Assembly: GCA_903813345.2 (NCBI GenBank)
Contig: CAIIXF020000002.1
Location: 25,742,455-25,806,454 of the forward strand
Length of the DNA: 64,000 nucleotides
DNA from: Owenia fusiformis
Lineage: Eukaryota; Annelida; Polychaeta; Sabellida; Oweniidae
Direction of reading: 5' to 3'
Shown: piece after piece, positions 12,501 to 25,000 of the stretch
Layout of the letters: every line of letters starts with the position of its first letter
Position numbering within the stretch: the stretch's first letter is position 1
The notes under the pieces: model-generated
The model's input: only the letters and a program-made list of their open reading frames with translations
Told to the model about the DNA's origin: nothing
Database searches by the model: none
Program-made: the position numbers and the translations under genes

Positions 12501-15500
12501 AAAGTGATAGTAATCCTGTTGTTGAGAAGAAACCCCCAACTGGCAAGAAGAGAACTAGAAACAATTCTGAATGTTCCATTTCTACACCTGGACATTTCAA
12601 AGTGAAACTGACTCCGAATAAAGGCAGAAATCTTGCTCCAAGTAGATATACATTGACCCCTAATAGCCGCAGCCCCAAACCACAGTCTTCATTAATACAG
12701 AGAGATTCAGGAAAAACACCACAAAGTGATTCTAAACAACCCAAAGTTGTTAATACCAATCCCATTTCAAGATCTAGATTATCATACGAAACAATCACTA
12801 GTACGCCATCTACCCGCAGTTTGGAGATCCCAACTCCAGAATCCCAATTATCCCAACAAATATCGGGACAAAGTCTTATGTCTGATACCGAACACGACCA
12901 TATAAGCCATGAGCCTAATAGAGAACTCAGGAGAACAGCATCGCAACGGAGTGAATTCTCAGATGAATCCCAGCTTGTTACTAACACAGCACCATATAAG
13001 GACATGCTGGATATTTTTGACGACTCTCAATCTGAGGAAGACTTTGTGATGTCACAGAAGGTTGTCTCCCACAGGGCTCTGGAAAAGGCATTGAAGGGAA
13101 TGCAGAGAATTATGAACACGTCACAAAGCCCTCTTGACACGGACATTGAGGAAAGATGTGAAGACTCGCCTGATCTTTCAGGAGTTAGTCAGGTATAATG
13201 GTATATAGTGTATGGTAAAGAATACACAGTTACTGAATCAGATGTTTTAGATCAATTTCAGATTATATATAATGTATAGTTTACTGGATTTTCAATAACA
13301 TATCCACCACAGCATAGGTAACCAAAGTACTTTGATTACAACTGAATTTTAAATTAACTTCCAGATTTAAAACATTAATTAACAAGGATTTCTTACTTCA
13401 GTGGAATATTTACTATGTAGTTTGTTACTGAACGTTTCTGAAATTATTCTTTATTGATTAACTCATTTCTGATTTTCATTTTAAAGTATTTGACCAACCA
13501 ACCCTTTCATCAATTTGATTGCAGTTGTCAGATAGCTCCTCAGGATTTGGCTCCACCAGCCAGCAACATTACACAACAGGACCCCATCTGCACAACCCCA
13601 CTGGGTCCCAACAACACTATACAACAGGAACCCCACTACATAATATCACTGGACCCCCTCAACCATCTGAAAACAGAAAAACATGGCAACATAACAGAAG
13701 AGGCAACCACAGGGGTACACAATATCAGGACCAGCTGGGATATGGAGATAATCACTGTAGAATGGACCACCAAAGAGTTGATCCCCAAATGAAAACTCAA
13801 TACATTGACAGTAAAGCTCAGAATCGTAGAACAGTTACTACTCAGAGGAAAATGGGCGACGGTAACAAGAAATATATCACCAGTAACTTAAACAATAGTA
13901 AACACTCTACTGGTCAAACCAAACACATCGCTGGTCCAGATAAACATGCCACCTCCTCAGCTTATTGTTCTTCTGCTCCAAAGATAACAAGATCTGCTCC
14001 TGGTTCACACAGAAATAAAATCTGCAGGAGTTCTCTTAAATGTGACTCTACCTTGCCATCTCCAGTCTACCCTGATCTTATCATACAGGTGAGTTTAGGG
14101 TTCACTTGAACACTCATGGCTTACTTTCTCAGAAATCAAAAGGTTAAGCCAAAACTTGTCATATAGAATTTACAGTAAACCTCTATATCTGAACACCTCT
14201 CAATGTGGTCCTTTTTGGTACCATTTTTGAAATGCCATTTTTCATTTTCTTCTGAAATGGGAACACCTGCCAATCTGGACACAATTTAAGCTACATGTAT
14301 TGAAGCATTAGAGCATATTTCCTTTTAATCTCTTTCTTTGCGACTGTTAAAACAAGATTTTCTTAATTCATGTAATTTTAGGTGAGCAAAGAGACTAAAC
14401 AGCCAGCATACAGTGACAAAGATGACCTGCCCCACAGTGAAGAGTATTCATTCCCTGATAATGAGTCAGATGATGCTAATAATGCTGAAACTGCTCAGAT
14501 AGACTGCTCCCTCAATACTCAGAATGGCCACTCCCTCGATACTCAGCACTCCCCCAGTTCTCAGAATGACCACTCCCTCAGTACTCAGTATGACTCCTTC
14601 TTCAGCACTCAGAATGGCCAACACCTCAATACTGTTGAGCAAAGATTAAAGAGATCACCAGTTGTAGGTATGTGAAGTCATTATATGTTAAACCTTTAAT
14701 GTCATCCCCAAGAAGCGATGACGTATTAACATTAGCCACCATTATTTTTGTAACTGGCACCAATTTTTACACCTTTTGATTTGCAATGATTTATTGGAAC
14801 AAATTCAGATAAACTTGAAACTTGAAGTGTGATCACATCTTGACATAAACTGTTGCCATGGCAATGAATAATGATGTTTTAGAATGCATCAGCATTGCAT
14901 TCTGTTTTTGCATTTCTCAGATGGTTATAATCAACACATCACTTTTAAAAGGCAAACCCTTCAATTTTTTGATTTAACAATATCAAAGATAGACAGTCAC
15001 ATATACAAATCATGTGATGAAGAGGACCTCAGAAGGCTAGTGATAGCTAGCCATCTATAGGACTCCAAATTCCCATTGACTCATGCACTTTATTATTACA
15101 GGGAGGAGACAGAGTAGCATGGGAGATCTGTGTGACCTTTTTGGAGATATTTCCCCACCTGAGTCACAACAAAGGAAGCCAACCCCTAGAAGGTAATCCA
15201 ACTAGAATTTAATTCATAAACATGCTATAATAAGAGGGAATCTTTGATTGTTTCTAGTTAGTTTTTACATATATAATATAAAATGCAACAGTGAAAGGGG
15301 AGAAGATAGCCTAAATTAAATTGGAGCATGTGTTTAAGCTTGTTTATGTTAGTGATATTAGTAATATCATATTTTAGACTGTTATTGAGGCAAAAAATTG
15401 GGATTGCCAAACCTTTGGAGGGGAGTGTAAGCCAGTCCTCCTTTTATTTCATGTCACTCACTAGCGATAGATAAAATAGAGTCTAGTAAATTAGATTGGG

Positions 15501-15639
15501 ATAATGCCACATCAGAATTTATAGCTTGTATTTCTGTAATTTACACTATTGTTTCCCTTTCAGGGTCACAACGAGCATGCCTATTGCCACAACTAGTAAC
15601 TTTGAGGAAATGTTTGAACAGAATGACATCTTTATGTGA
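6598..15639 (+). CDS. Large HMG-box-like nuclear protein, unrecognised
   Basis: Eight coding exons: 6598-6782, 7267-7444, 7848-8950, 9559-13192, 13525-14088, 14382-14667, 15102-15192 and 15564-15639, about 2,038 residues. Every junction has GT-AG and keeps phase. Residues about 12-58 look like an HMG box: YFNEQR at helix 1, then ISEQWNSMSMEMKLNYSDRP with the conserved Trp46 and Lys/Tyr positions. Next comes a TPARRAL basic patch. The 1,211-codon fourth exon opens with KKVTF (about residue 505), an RVxF-type PP1-docking match. Most of the rest is acidic and disordered. DEDDVLIIHRDD near residue 1154 resembles a SUMO-interaction motif, with related segments near 1253 and 1323. KNRKTPKKRKAKRAPAKK-type basic clusters near 1420 suggest nuclear localisation. 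Short acidic-aromatic motifs end the protein (LDIFDD, LCDLFGD, FEEMFEQNDIF). A chromatin or genome-maintenance role is inference; no named family was recognised. Confidence 0.75.
9025..9190. repeat. Degenerate GGGCGTAGCCAG-type element fragment
   Basis: CCCGTAGCCAGAATTTTCC followed by repeated GGGGGTTCACTTT blocks, in intron 3 of the HMG-like gene. The end motif resembles the termini of the element at 25975-26130 and the sequence at 53231. Confidence 0.35.
9173..9329. mobile_element. MITE with TCACATTTGATCTATGG terminus, uninterrupted copy
   Basis: Begins TCACATTTGATCTATGG and ends CCATAGAGCAAATGTGA, a near-perfect 17-base inverted repeat. It is the uninterrupted relative of 3755-4109 and is non-coding, in intron 3 of the HMG-like gene. 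Confidence 0.65.
14165..14290. repeat. Fragment of pogo-like TIR element
   Basis: ACAGTAAACCTCTATATCTG followed by GAACACCT blocks resembles the termini of pogo/Tigger-type elements. Similar sequence occurs at 2280-2395 and 59150-59640. It lies in intron 5 of the HMG-like gene. Confidence 0.4.
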
Positions 15640-15831
15640 TACATGCAGATTTTTATTTCCGATACTATATGGTATGGTTGAAGAGGACACAAAACAATAC
15701 ATGCTCACATGTAATTTGCTTTCTGCTGCCATAGAAAGTAACCATTAGAAACACTTTTGGGTGCACATAGATATATTGGCCTTATCCTTATGATCCTAAG
15801 ATAGTAGATAGATACCTGACCTACACCCCTC

Positions 15832-16025
15832 CATAAGTTTGGTAACTGGAAATCTCAGTTGGATAGCATTTGATAGTCTATTATATTTAATCCTTAATTT
15901 TGTTCCTCAAGGCTCAAGGGCATTTATGTTGGTAATTTGTGATGAATTAGCAAAAAATCATTGTATACTACAACACTAGTTTAGAATTGGGAGTTCCAGT
16001 TGCCAGTCTTTTGGAGGAGAGTGTA
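15832..16025. mobile_element. 194-bp MITE, TACACCCCTCCATAAG termini
   Basis: Left end TACACCCCTCCATAAGTTTG and right end CTTTTGGAGGAGAGTGTA form imperfect terminal inverted repeats bounded by TA. The same terminal family (ACACTCCCCTCCATAAGTTT) bounds the 878-bp element at 28523-29400. A solo end lies at 15394-15430. Its right end abuts the 72-bp satellite. Confidence 0.6.
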
Positions 16026-17166
16026 TATATCGTTACAGCATCTGCAAACAGCTGTAGATTGTGACAAGGTGTGTCATATTACATTTGCAAGGTATATATC
16101 TTTATAACATTTGCAAATAGCTGTAGATTGTGACAAGGTGTGTCATATTACATTATTTGCAAGGTATATATCTTTAAAACATTTGCAAATAGCTGTATAT
16201 TGTGACGAGGTGTGCTATAATACATTCTTTGCAAGGTATATATCTTTATAACATCTGCAAACAGCTGTAGATTGTGACAAGGTGTGTCATATTACATTTG
16301 CAAGGTATATATCTTTATACCATCTGCAAACAGCTGTAGATTGTGACAAGGTGTGTCATATTACATTCTTTGCAAGGTATATATCCTTATAACATCTGCA
16401 AACAGCTGTATATTGTGACGAGGTGTGCTATAATACATTCTTTACAAGGTATATATCTTTATAACATCTGCAAACAGCTGTAGATTGTGACGAGGTGTGC
16501 TATAATACATTCTTTGCAAGGTATATATCTTTATAACATCTGCAAACAGCTGTAGATTGTGACGAGGTGTGCTATAATACATTCTTTGGAAGGTATATAT
16601 CCTTATAACATCTGCAAACAGCTGTATATTGTGACGAGGTGTGCTATAGTACATTCTTTGCAAGGTATATATCTTTATAACATCTGCAAACATCTGTAGA
16701 TTGTGACGAGGTGTGCTATAATACATTCTTTGCAAGGTATTTATCTTTATAACATCTGCAAACAGCTGTAGATTGTGACGAGGTGTGCTATAATACATTC
16801 TTTGCATGGTATATAACTTTATAACATCTGCAAACATCTGTAGATTGTGATGAGGTGTGCTATAATACATTCTTTGCAAGGTATTTATCTTTATAACATC
16901 TGCAAACAGCTGTAGATTGTGACAAGGTGTGCTATAATACATTCTTTGCAAGGTATATATCCTTATAACATCTGCAAACAGCTGTATATTGTGACGAGGT
17001 GTGCTATAGTACATTCTTTGCAAGGTATATATCTTTATAACATCTGCAAACAGCTGTAGATTGTGACGAGGTGTGCTATAATACATTCTTTGCAAGGTAT
17101 ATATCTTCATAACATCTGCAAACAGCTGTAGATTGTGACGAGGTGTGCTGTAATACATTCTTTGCA
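16023..17166. repeat. 72-bp satellite array, about 16 copies
   Basis: Tandem units of CAAGGTATATATCTTTATAA through GCAAACAGCTGTAGATTGTG to ATACATTCTTTG. The unit is 72 bases, a multiple of three, so an unbroken minus-strand frame of 24-residue repeats exists by chance. The leftmost copies are shorter and diverge more (TGTGTCATATTACATTTGCA); the central copies are nearly identical. There is no start-codon context or splice evidence for coding. Confidence 0.9.
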
Positions 17167-17751
17167 ACACAGAGATGACCTGAGTATGACAATCCCTTAC
17201 TATTATGAACCTGGCTACTTGTGCCAGTTTTTTTGTTGGTAAATCTACCCAATAAATGCATGCATTTTTTGCGCTTGTGTAGACTGGTGCTTGTACGTTT
17301 TAACGTAAAATGATGCATATTTATATGTATTTTTAAAGTCATGCCTGTGTAGTTGAACGTGCGTAAGTGACACCTTCATGTGCGTAATTTACGTCTTAAC
17401 GAATTCACGTCAGCACAGGCATAAACAAGCGCTTCCGTTTATATTTTATTGGATAGATTCGTCAACCATACAACTGAAGCGTAACTGAAACGTAGCGTTC
17501 AACTACAATGGTGATGTTATTCCTTCTATCAATGTACATGTATTTCTAGTTAACAGTTTAGTTCCATATTTTTATATTTAACATGTTGTCCGTATTGATT
17601 ATACAAAAAATGTTCTCTACATTAAAATCTTGTAAAAAATTGTTTGAAATTGATGGAGAACCTAGTCTTGTAGCAGAAGTTGTTCGTTGGCTTAAAATAA
17701 ACATAAAGAATTTAAAGATGGCGTGAAATTATGTTTTTCAAATGTTGAATA

Positions 17752-17877
17752 TACTGTAGATACACTAAATTTCCAGATCAATGATAAAAGTTGAGCTCAG
17801 TCTTGACTCCGCCAAATTAAATAGCCACCAACTTTTTGAAAATGAGCAGATCCGTCAAATTAAGTGTATCTACAGTA
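17752..17877. mobile_element. 126-bp MITE, ACTGTAGATACACT termini
   Basis: ACTGTAGATACACTAAATTT at the left is the reverse complement, with one mismatch, of AATTAAGTGTATCTACAGT at the right. The interior contains CCAAATTAAATAGCC, also present in the element near 55935-56232. Confidence 0.6.
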
Positions 17878-19190
17878 AATGGAATTTTTAACATGCTTTT
17901 GAATTTGTCAGTTCTCGGATAATATGTAGCCGATCTCTTTCATATTTATACAACTTGCTAATGATATCCTAAGGCTACTTTATAGAACTTTGAGGGATGA
18001 ATTCCTGAGAAAACAGTTGTCAAAAAAGCGATTCATTTTTGGGACACCCGATATATATGTCATATCTAAAAGTGATCATGAACCAACGAAAAAGATGATC
18101 ATCTTTAGATAAGATGCAGTTGTTTTTATTCTCTTCTCTGTTATCTATAGATTAATGTACCTCTCCAAGAATCGCTAGATCCTTAAAGGTAAATTGTGTT
18201 GCAAGCCTAATTTTGACGGTATCAAATGTTGGTGACCAAAATAAGCCTGATACAATGGACCGACCGCATGAAGTTTTCCATTCAAAACTATCATGGAATG
18301 TCCCCGTGGTGGGTAATTTGATTACATGGTGAGCCGACGAATTTGTCGTTTTTAACCCTCACCCTATTCAATTTATTTTAAAGTAGATCTGTAGAAGTCA
18401 TCTCGATTAGCAATAGAATCATGTGTTATATGTGAATTTTGATTGTCAATATTACATTGTTTTGTGTGTATCTTTACACTGAACGGGCACAAGCATTGGT
18501 GGCACCAGGCGTATTGAAGACAGATATGCAAAATATATTGGGATATCCCTAAGAGGGCGCCTATCAGAACACAATGCCAAGAAATGGTTGTGGTATGTTG
18601 GGATTGGGTTTTGTTTGTTCAATGTCGTGCTAAAACGTACATCACATTATACTTGCAATCAACTTAAAAAATTCATGATGTTTTCGATATTAAATCGTTA
18701 AAAAGATATTATATACCATTTCAATGTCAGATAAGATATCCTATATTACATTATATGCTTAGTATTCTCCTAGCCGTCTTTCTGGGCATTGACATTTTGA
18801 GAACAATACAACACATTTATTCGCGTACACTGTAACTGTAACAATGTAAGTTTGTGTACCATACCATTGTACCACATAGAATAAAATAAAAAATAAAAAC
18901 CTGGTCGTCAGGCACCAAACAAATATAAACAGGCCCAAGAAGAAAATGCAAATAACATTAAAGCAAAAATGTCACTTTCAAGCATTTCAAGGTGAGGTGA
19001 ATCCATCAAGTACACGGGTACTGCTAACAACAGCGTTCACGAGCATCTGATAAATCATCATATCGTTAAGTTTTTTAATATGTATCTGCATAAAAGTACG
19101 TCCCTTGGCTCAGTTATGATACCACTTAGGAAACAACCGATCGCGAACCATGAAATCTGGCCAGTTTCCGTGAAACATGAATCGCAACTG

Positions 19191-19900
19191 GAAAGGAGGA
19201 GGGAAAGTATCGCAATGGATTTCGGACAGCCATATGTTGGATTTGGGCTATTTTCTGTGCATATGTTAGGCCAATGCATTATCTCCAGGAAAAGCACTCA
19301 TAGAGATGGTAAAATAATTTTGACTTTGAGACAGGGAAGATGCAACCAACCCATCCACATGTTTTTTCTGAAATGTTGTCCTGATTTTCAACCCCTTCCA
19401 CCCCTGCTTTTCCAATTTTTGTTGCATCAATATGTTGCGTTTTGACACACAATTAAACCCTTTAAAGGAATAAGTAATTCCTCCAGGGTATTAAAGATAT
19501 CCATTATTGGTGACCAAATTTAGCTGAAAGCAATGGATCGCATGAGTTTTCCCTATGGGAAAATAACATGGGAAATATTGTTTCCACTTTATCGAAGAGG
19601 AATTACTCATTCCTTTACATGGGTTAACTGTGTCTTAAAACGCAACATATCGATGCAAAAGAAATTGAAAAAGCAGGGATGAGAGGGGTTTGTCAGGACA
19701 AAATATCAGGAAAACATGTGGGTGGGTTGGTTGCATCCCCCCTGTTTCAAAATCGAAATTATTTTATAATCTCTATGAGTGCCTTTCCTGGAGATAATGC
19801 ATTGACTTACATATGCACCTGTTTAAATCCTAAGAAAATAGCCAAAATCCAACATATGACTGTCCAAAATCTGTTGTGTTACTTTCCCTCCTCCTTTCCC
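19191..19900. mobile_element. Foldback element, arms of about 300 bp
   Basis: A long imperfect palindrome centred near 19545. The left arm (GGAGGAGGGAAAGT ... GGACAGCCATATGTTGG ... CAATGCATTATCTCCAGGAA) reappears inverted in the right arm, which ends GTTACTTTCCCTCCTCCTTT. The central 90 bases are not palindromic. Short open frames on both strands are mirror products of the arms, not genes. Confidence 0.75.
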
Positions 19901-21115
19901 CAAAAATTCTATTGAATGATTGATCTAAATACCATCTGGTTTTCCTTAATAAATTCTTGCTTTTTTCTCAAGAATTTCAGCCTGGATAGTTTTTTAGCAT
20001 TGCAACCGAAGAACACTTGTAAAAATTTCAAATTGTATGTTCCTTAAATCATCCGACCTCCACCGATTAATCATTCTGATCAACGCAATTCTGTTTCACT
20101 ATCTCAGGACTGAGAAGAATTAAATCAATTTAATTTAAAGGTGCAATAATTAGTGCAGAGGGGTCATTCAACGATCATGGACCAGTGTCAAAATATATTT
20201 AAGTTTGGATATTTCATCAAGACTAACATCTATTTTTATTATCTACAAAGAAACCCCCTAGATAAACATTATATTAGCTGATATTCCTCTTGAAACATGG
20301 CGGATCTTAAAAATATAAAAGTGGAAGTCCCCTTTTTGAAGCTTTGAACTGAATTTACACTTCTTAATGCTAAAATTGATAATTTATCCATACATTTTAA
20401 GAAAATAGGTAAAAAACTTTCCTATTTTCTCTACAGTCCTTATTGCCCCTTTAAACGAGATGTCATGCTTTGTCATGATGCCGATAAATTAGAATTCCTC
20501 AATAATTTTGGCATTATTTTCACACCAAATAAACAGGTCTCCAGTTAGGGTATTGTATTCACACCAGGAAAAGGGATCCTGAAAATGAAATAAAATGATA
20601 AAACGGCGATAAACCTTCAAGGGGCAATAATTACAGAAATACTATGGTTTCTGTTAATATTCCATCAAACCTTAAAACGAGCATAACACTACAGTACGTA
20701 CAGACCATGAAGAAATAATCTGAGTTTTTCACCTCTGTGAATACACATTCATCTCAAAAAGTCTCTGACGAAATAGCACTATTTTCAAATATTATGAAGA
20801 TCTCGCCTAGCTACAGCAAACAATGTAAAAAGTGCATTTGAATTCTTTTTAAGCTTTAAATAAAGACATATGACTGATGCTATTGGTCTCTATGTACTTA
20901 ATATTTTTTGGCGTTTTGACTACCAGAGAAATGTAAATATGCCTTGTTCTATTCACTGCAAGATATTGAAAGGAATATTTGTAATTTGAATCACAACAAA
21001 TGAATGGGTTGCTTGGCATTTGTCGACATTATGGTTTTTAATATTTAAAAAGTTATGTATAAATACATGCGTATTGCATTGTTGGCATTGGTTACTTGGT
21101 AAACAAATGCTGTGG

Positions 21116-21244
21116 TATAAAAGCACAATTGCCGACCATACCTGTTGGTACAACAAAATTTCGAGCAAGTTAGCAGATCGCTACGTTGGATTAATTATTT
21201 TTTAACTACATTACCATTGCATAAGAAAACATCAACCTAACAAA
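21116..21244 (+). promoter_or_regulatory. EBM-A core promoter and 5' UTR exon
   Basis: TATAAAAG at 21116-21123 places transcription start near 21147. The exon would run to 21244 (CAAA before GTAAGT) and join the acceptor at 22027. In all three paralogs the acceptor AG directly precedes the ATG. Upstream, GGCGTTTTGACTAC at 20910 resembles GACGTTTTGACTACG at 37276 upstream of EBM-C, suggesting a duplicated promoter. Confidence 0.55.
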
Positions 21245-22027
21245 GTAAGTCTTTTTATACTTTCGGATAATGTTTTCTAGTTCGTACAGTTAATTTATTT
21301 AAGATTATCAATTAATTTTAGACTACTTTTTAAAAAGTGGGTATTTTAGAATATGCAATTAGCAACAACCGTGGCAAACAAAAATATACTGAGATGATCA
21401 AATGTAATAAACTTAATTCACAAGTAAAAGTGCGAAAATACCTAAATTATATCAAAATAATGAATGTATAATAGTTATAATATAATTATAAAAATCTTGA
21501 GCATAATTACACTTTAAGCGTCATTATAGAAATCAAAGCATAAGTTGTAATTAATAAATATAAAGATGTTTTATAGGAATTTTAATGGCTTATTATCATG
21601 TCATTTTTATTCTTTAAAAATGACGCTTCTGGAAACTGGGGCTAATAAAACAATTTATCAAATAAAAGAATAAAAAATATCATTTTGAAAATACAGCCAA
21701 CATACTCAAGTAAATGGTAAGGTACAGGGCGTTCCAAGATACACTTTTTGGGATACCCGGTATAATCGTTCATGACAAGGCGCATTCTTTCAGATATAAT
21801 TCGTAAGTTCTGTACCAAGTTTTGATATATGTAGCTATAGAGACGATCCCCTTGCAGAAGTAAATTGGAGGCCATAAGATCGAAATTTAAGAACTTTGTT
21901 AGACCGAGCCTCACTGAGCTGATAGGGGGGAGGTCTTCAAATGATGAAAACATGATTACATAACATTTTATCACAGAATAATGCCTTGAGTCTTTCATAA
22001 AACTACAATTTATATTATATATTTCAG

Positions 22028-25000
22028 ATGAAGTGTTTTATAGCGATCCTTACAATCTTTACCGTGTTCACTTACACATGTTACGCCCAGGAGACCACGG
22101 AAGACCCGGGCCAAAACACACAAGCACCGGCGACAAGCAATCCATTCACGAGCTTTGACAGTAAGTACATTAAATTAGGTTTAGATCACCGATTAATTTT
22201 GATATATTGACCATTTTCCTCTGCATTAGGAGTAAATGGCTGTTTTTATGAATTAATATTCACATTACTTGGCGTGCGAATTTTCCAGCCTGTGACATAC
22301 CTTAAATAGTGATTATGGGGAGCATGCACGGCGTCCATTACGTCCATTGTGTTGTCACATGAGTTAAACAAGAACAACAGCAAAATGTTACGTTTCTCAT
22401 TAAAATATTTTATTCGCAGTTGTTGCTATGCTGGCCTACTGTTCAACGGATGCTGAATGCGAGACAGCCCTTGGAACTGGAGCAACGTGCGTAAAAGCCC
22501 ACGACACATGCACAGATAGCACCAAGTTTTGTAGTTGCGGAGAGGGAAAGACACTATACAATGGCGCATGCGTGACAGGTAGGACTTAGATAAAAGGGAA
22601 AATAACCCAGATAGATGTACCTAATCTTAATGTAAAGGTTTCTCAAATGTGTCCAACATGCCACGCAATCATACACTCCGGGATTGACTAACTATCGAGG
22701 AATTGAAGATTTTTTTTATTATTATGAAACATCTATGTATAGAGTATAATTAGGCTATGTATAGGATGTTACATGTATGTGAATTTGAGTTATATTATTT
22801 TATCAATGATTTTTGAAAAATAATATCAATAATTTCAATCCTATTATTTCACTTACTGTTGGTATGATCATGGAATAAATATTATATATAGTACCAAACC
22901 CATAAACAACCATAACATTACCATTATAGTCGTCACAAATGGTGGAGCTTGCCAGGGCACAAGTAATTGGAATATGACTGACTGTGATTCTGCGAAAGGA
23001 TTATCATGCGGCAGCGATAGCCAATGCGAATGCTCCGATAGTACTAAAACATTTAAGGCAGACATAAAAGGAGTCAGCAGATGTTTAAAGGCAAAGAAGA
23101 CTGAAGCCTGTACAACCAACTCTGATTGCGGTGGATTTTTGGGTAAGTAAATCTCTCAGCATTAATATTGTTTTTTCATAAAGAACCGAAATTGGAGAGC
23201 ACTGATGCACCGTAAACGAAGATGCTTGTATCACGTGGGTGGTACATTTGAACCAATCAAATTCATTGGAGTCATGCAGATGGTACCTTTGAACCAATCA
23301 AATTCATGGAAATGACAAAAACACTGTTTATAATAACTAATGATTTATAACTAAGCATCAAGATTTTTGAATTTTCAAAACACCTTGCCTAAAATGGTTC
23401 ATGGATGAATTATAAATGTATGTTTCTTTTATAGAGTGCGAATCTGATGTTTGCGTCTGTCCTGCTGCTTATTTCGAAGACTCCACTGATGAATATGGCT
23501 GTGTAGCAGGTACAGATTAATTGAATATTTAAAAAGTCCCCGTCTAAAGTTTGAAAATATTTTTTTATCATTCATTTACTATTTGTCAGGACTTAAAAAG
23601 TGATTTTAGAGATTTTTGAACAAAAAAAAAATTTTGAAAAAAGAGTTGTGAGCATTTCATTTCTCAAATATTCAAATTTCCCGCCATTTTTCAAAAAAGT
23701 TGAAATTTCTTAATCATCAAATATTTCTTAATGCATTTCAAAAAAGATTATCTTTTTAACACCAATGCAAAGGTTGAACAAAGGACACACTATTTCAATA
23801 ATAAAATGCCAAATTTAATGGGCCACTTCAATGTTTTAACATATCAAAAAATATTTTGAAACATTAGTGATGTCACTAAGGTACCAAAAACTTTTTGAAA
23901 AAAATTGAAATTTTTTTTTCGATGTCAATCTTTTCTAAATATGTTAGACTTTCATAAAAAACCAATGTTGATTGTCTTACCAGGTTAAAAGGAAAAATAA
24001 ATTATGTTTTAGATATCATTGTACCATTGGTTTCTATGAGAACTAAAATTTTGAAATGCATTTTTCTCAGAACCATTTTCATGCACTGATAAGTTCATTT
24101 CTCGCTTATTTATGAACCGATTTTCTTAATTTTTTCGGCAAAAAACATGGGAGGATGAATGCTATGCATTGGTATGAATTGTGGCTAATTAGAAGATATG
24201 AGTGACCTCTAAAAGTTGGTTTTAAATAAATTCACAAATTTTGGAACAAAAAGTCTATCAAAAACCACTTTTTGAAATTAAAAAAAAAAGTTTCACATAT
24301 CACACTTTGATAACATTGGGTAAGACTACAATATAAGCCAAAGAGGTTTAAACTTTAGATGGGGCCTTTAAACGTTTATATATTAGTACCAGATGTATTT
24401 TTCCGGCCAAAGTGCTACATGAATATGTTGAAATAATATTGTTCTGGCGGTAGAAATAGATATTTGTATGGATTGAAAATATCACAAAAATAAACGAACA
24501 TAAACTAAAACGTATTAAAAAGTTGATTTTTTCATTTATTTACTAAATCATATCTAAAATACATTTACAATCACAATCTGTATAATCTATCATAGAATTG
24601 CGAACCCACAAATTTTTCCATTTTTCCTATTAACATTTCACAATTTTAAAAATGTTTTTTTTTAGTTTTAAAGAGATTATCCTATCTTTTTCAGGCCACG
24701 TAGACGATAAATGTGCTGGCTCAAACGCAAACAAAACATGTAACGCAGGTCTTGGCTATACATGTGACGGCTCGACATCCGAGTCAAAATGCACGTGCCA
24801 GTCAGGAAAATTTGATCAAACTTTAACGGTGGCGCTCGGGCACGGATTCACTGGAAAAGCTAGAGCTTGTGTAGGAACTGGTAAGTGGACTGACATTAAC
24901 ATGGTTTAGTGAAGTTGCGCACTTTCACAGTATTTTTCTGAGTTGTATATTCTACCATTACTTATAAACATCAATGTGAAAATTTGAAATATTTCGCACC

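Larger units (their letters stand above)
17167..21115. other. Intergenic spacer, transposon-derived, no gene seen
   Basis: No exon with coding character was found. It holds a small TIR element (17752-17877) and a 700-bp foldback (19191-19900). A segment at 18190-18340 shares TTGGTGACCAAA ... AATGGA ... GCATGA ... GTTTTCC with the foldback core. Near 18040 and 21740 are short motifs reading GGGACACCCGATAT and GGGATACCCGGTAT. Confidence 0.5.

Noticed and set aside
12259-13005. A 248-codon minus-strand frame opposite the HMG-like gene
   Set aside because: Shadow of a long coding exon whose sense frame is open for 1,211 codons and joins its neighbours in phase.
16442-17170. A 242-codon minus-strand frame of 24-residue repeats
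   Set aside because: It is the 72-bp satellite read in one frame. Units outside the frame are shorter, and there is no promoter, splice or homology support.
19058-19915. Several 60-120 codon frames on both strands
   Set aside because: They are mirror products of the two arms of a foldback element.
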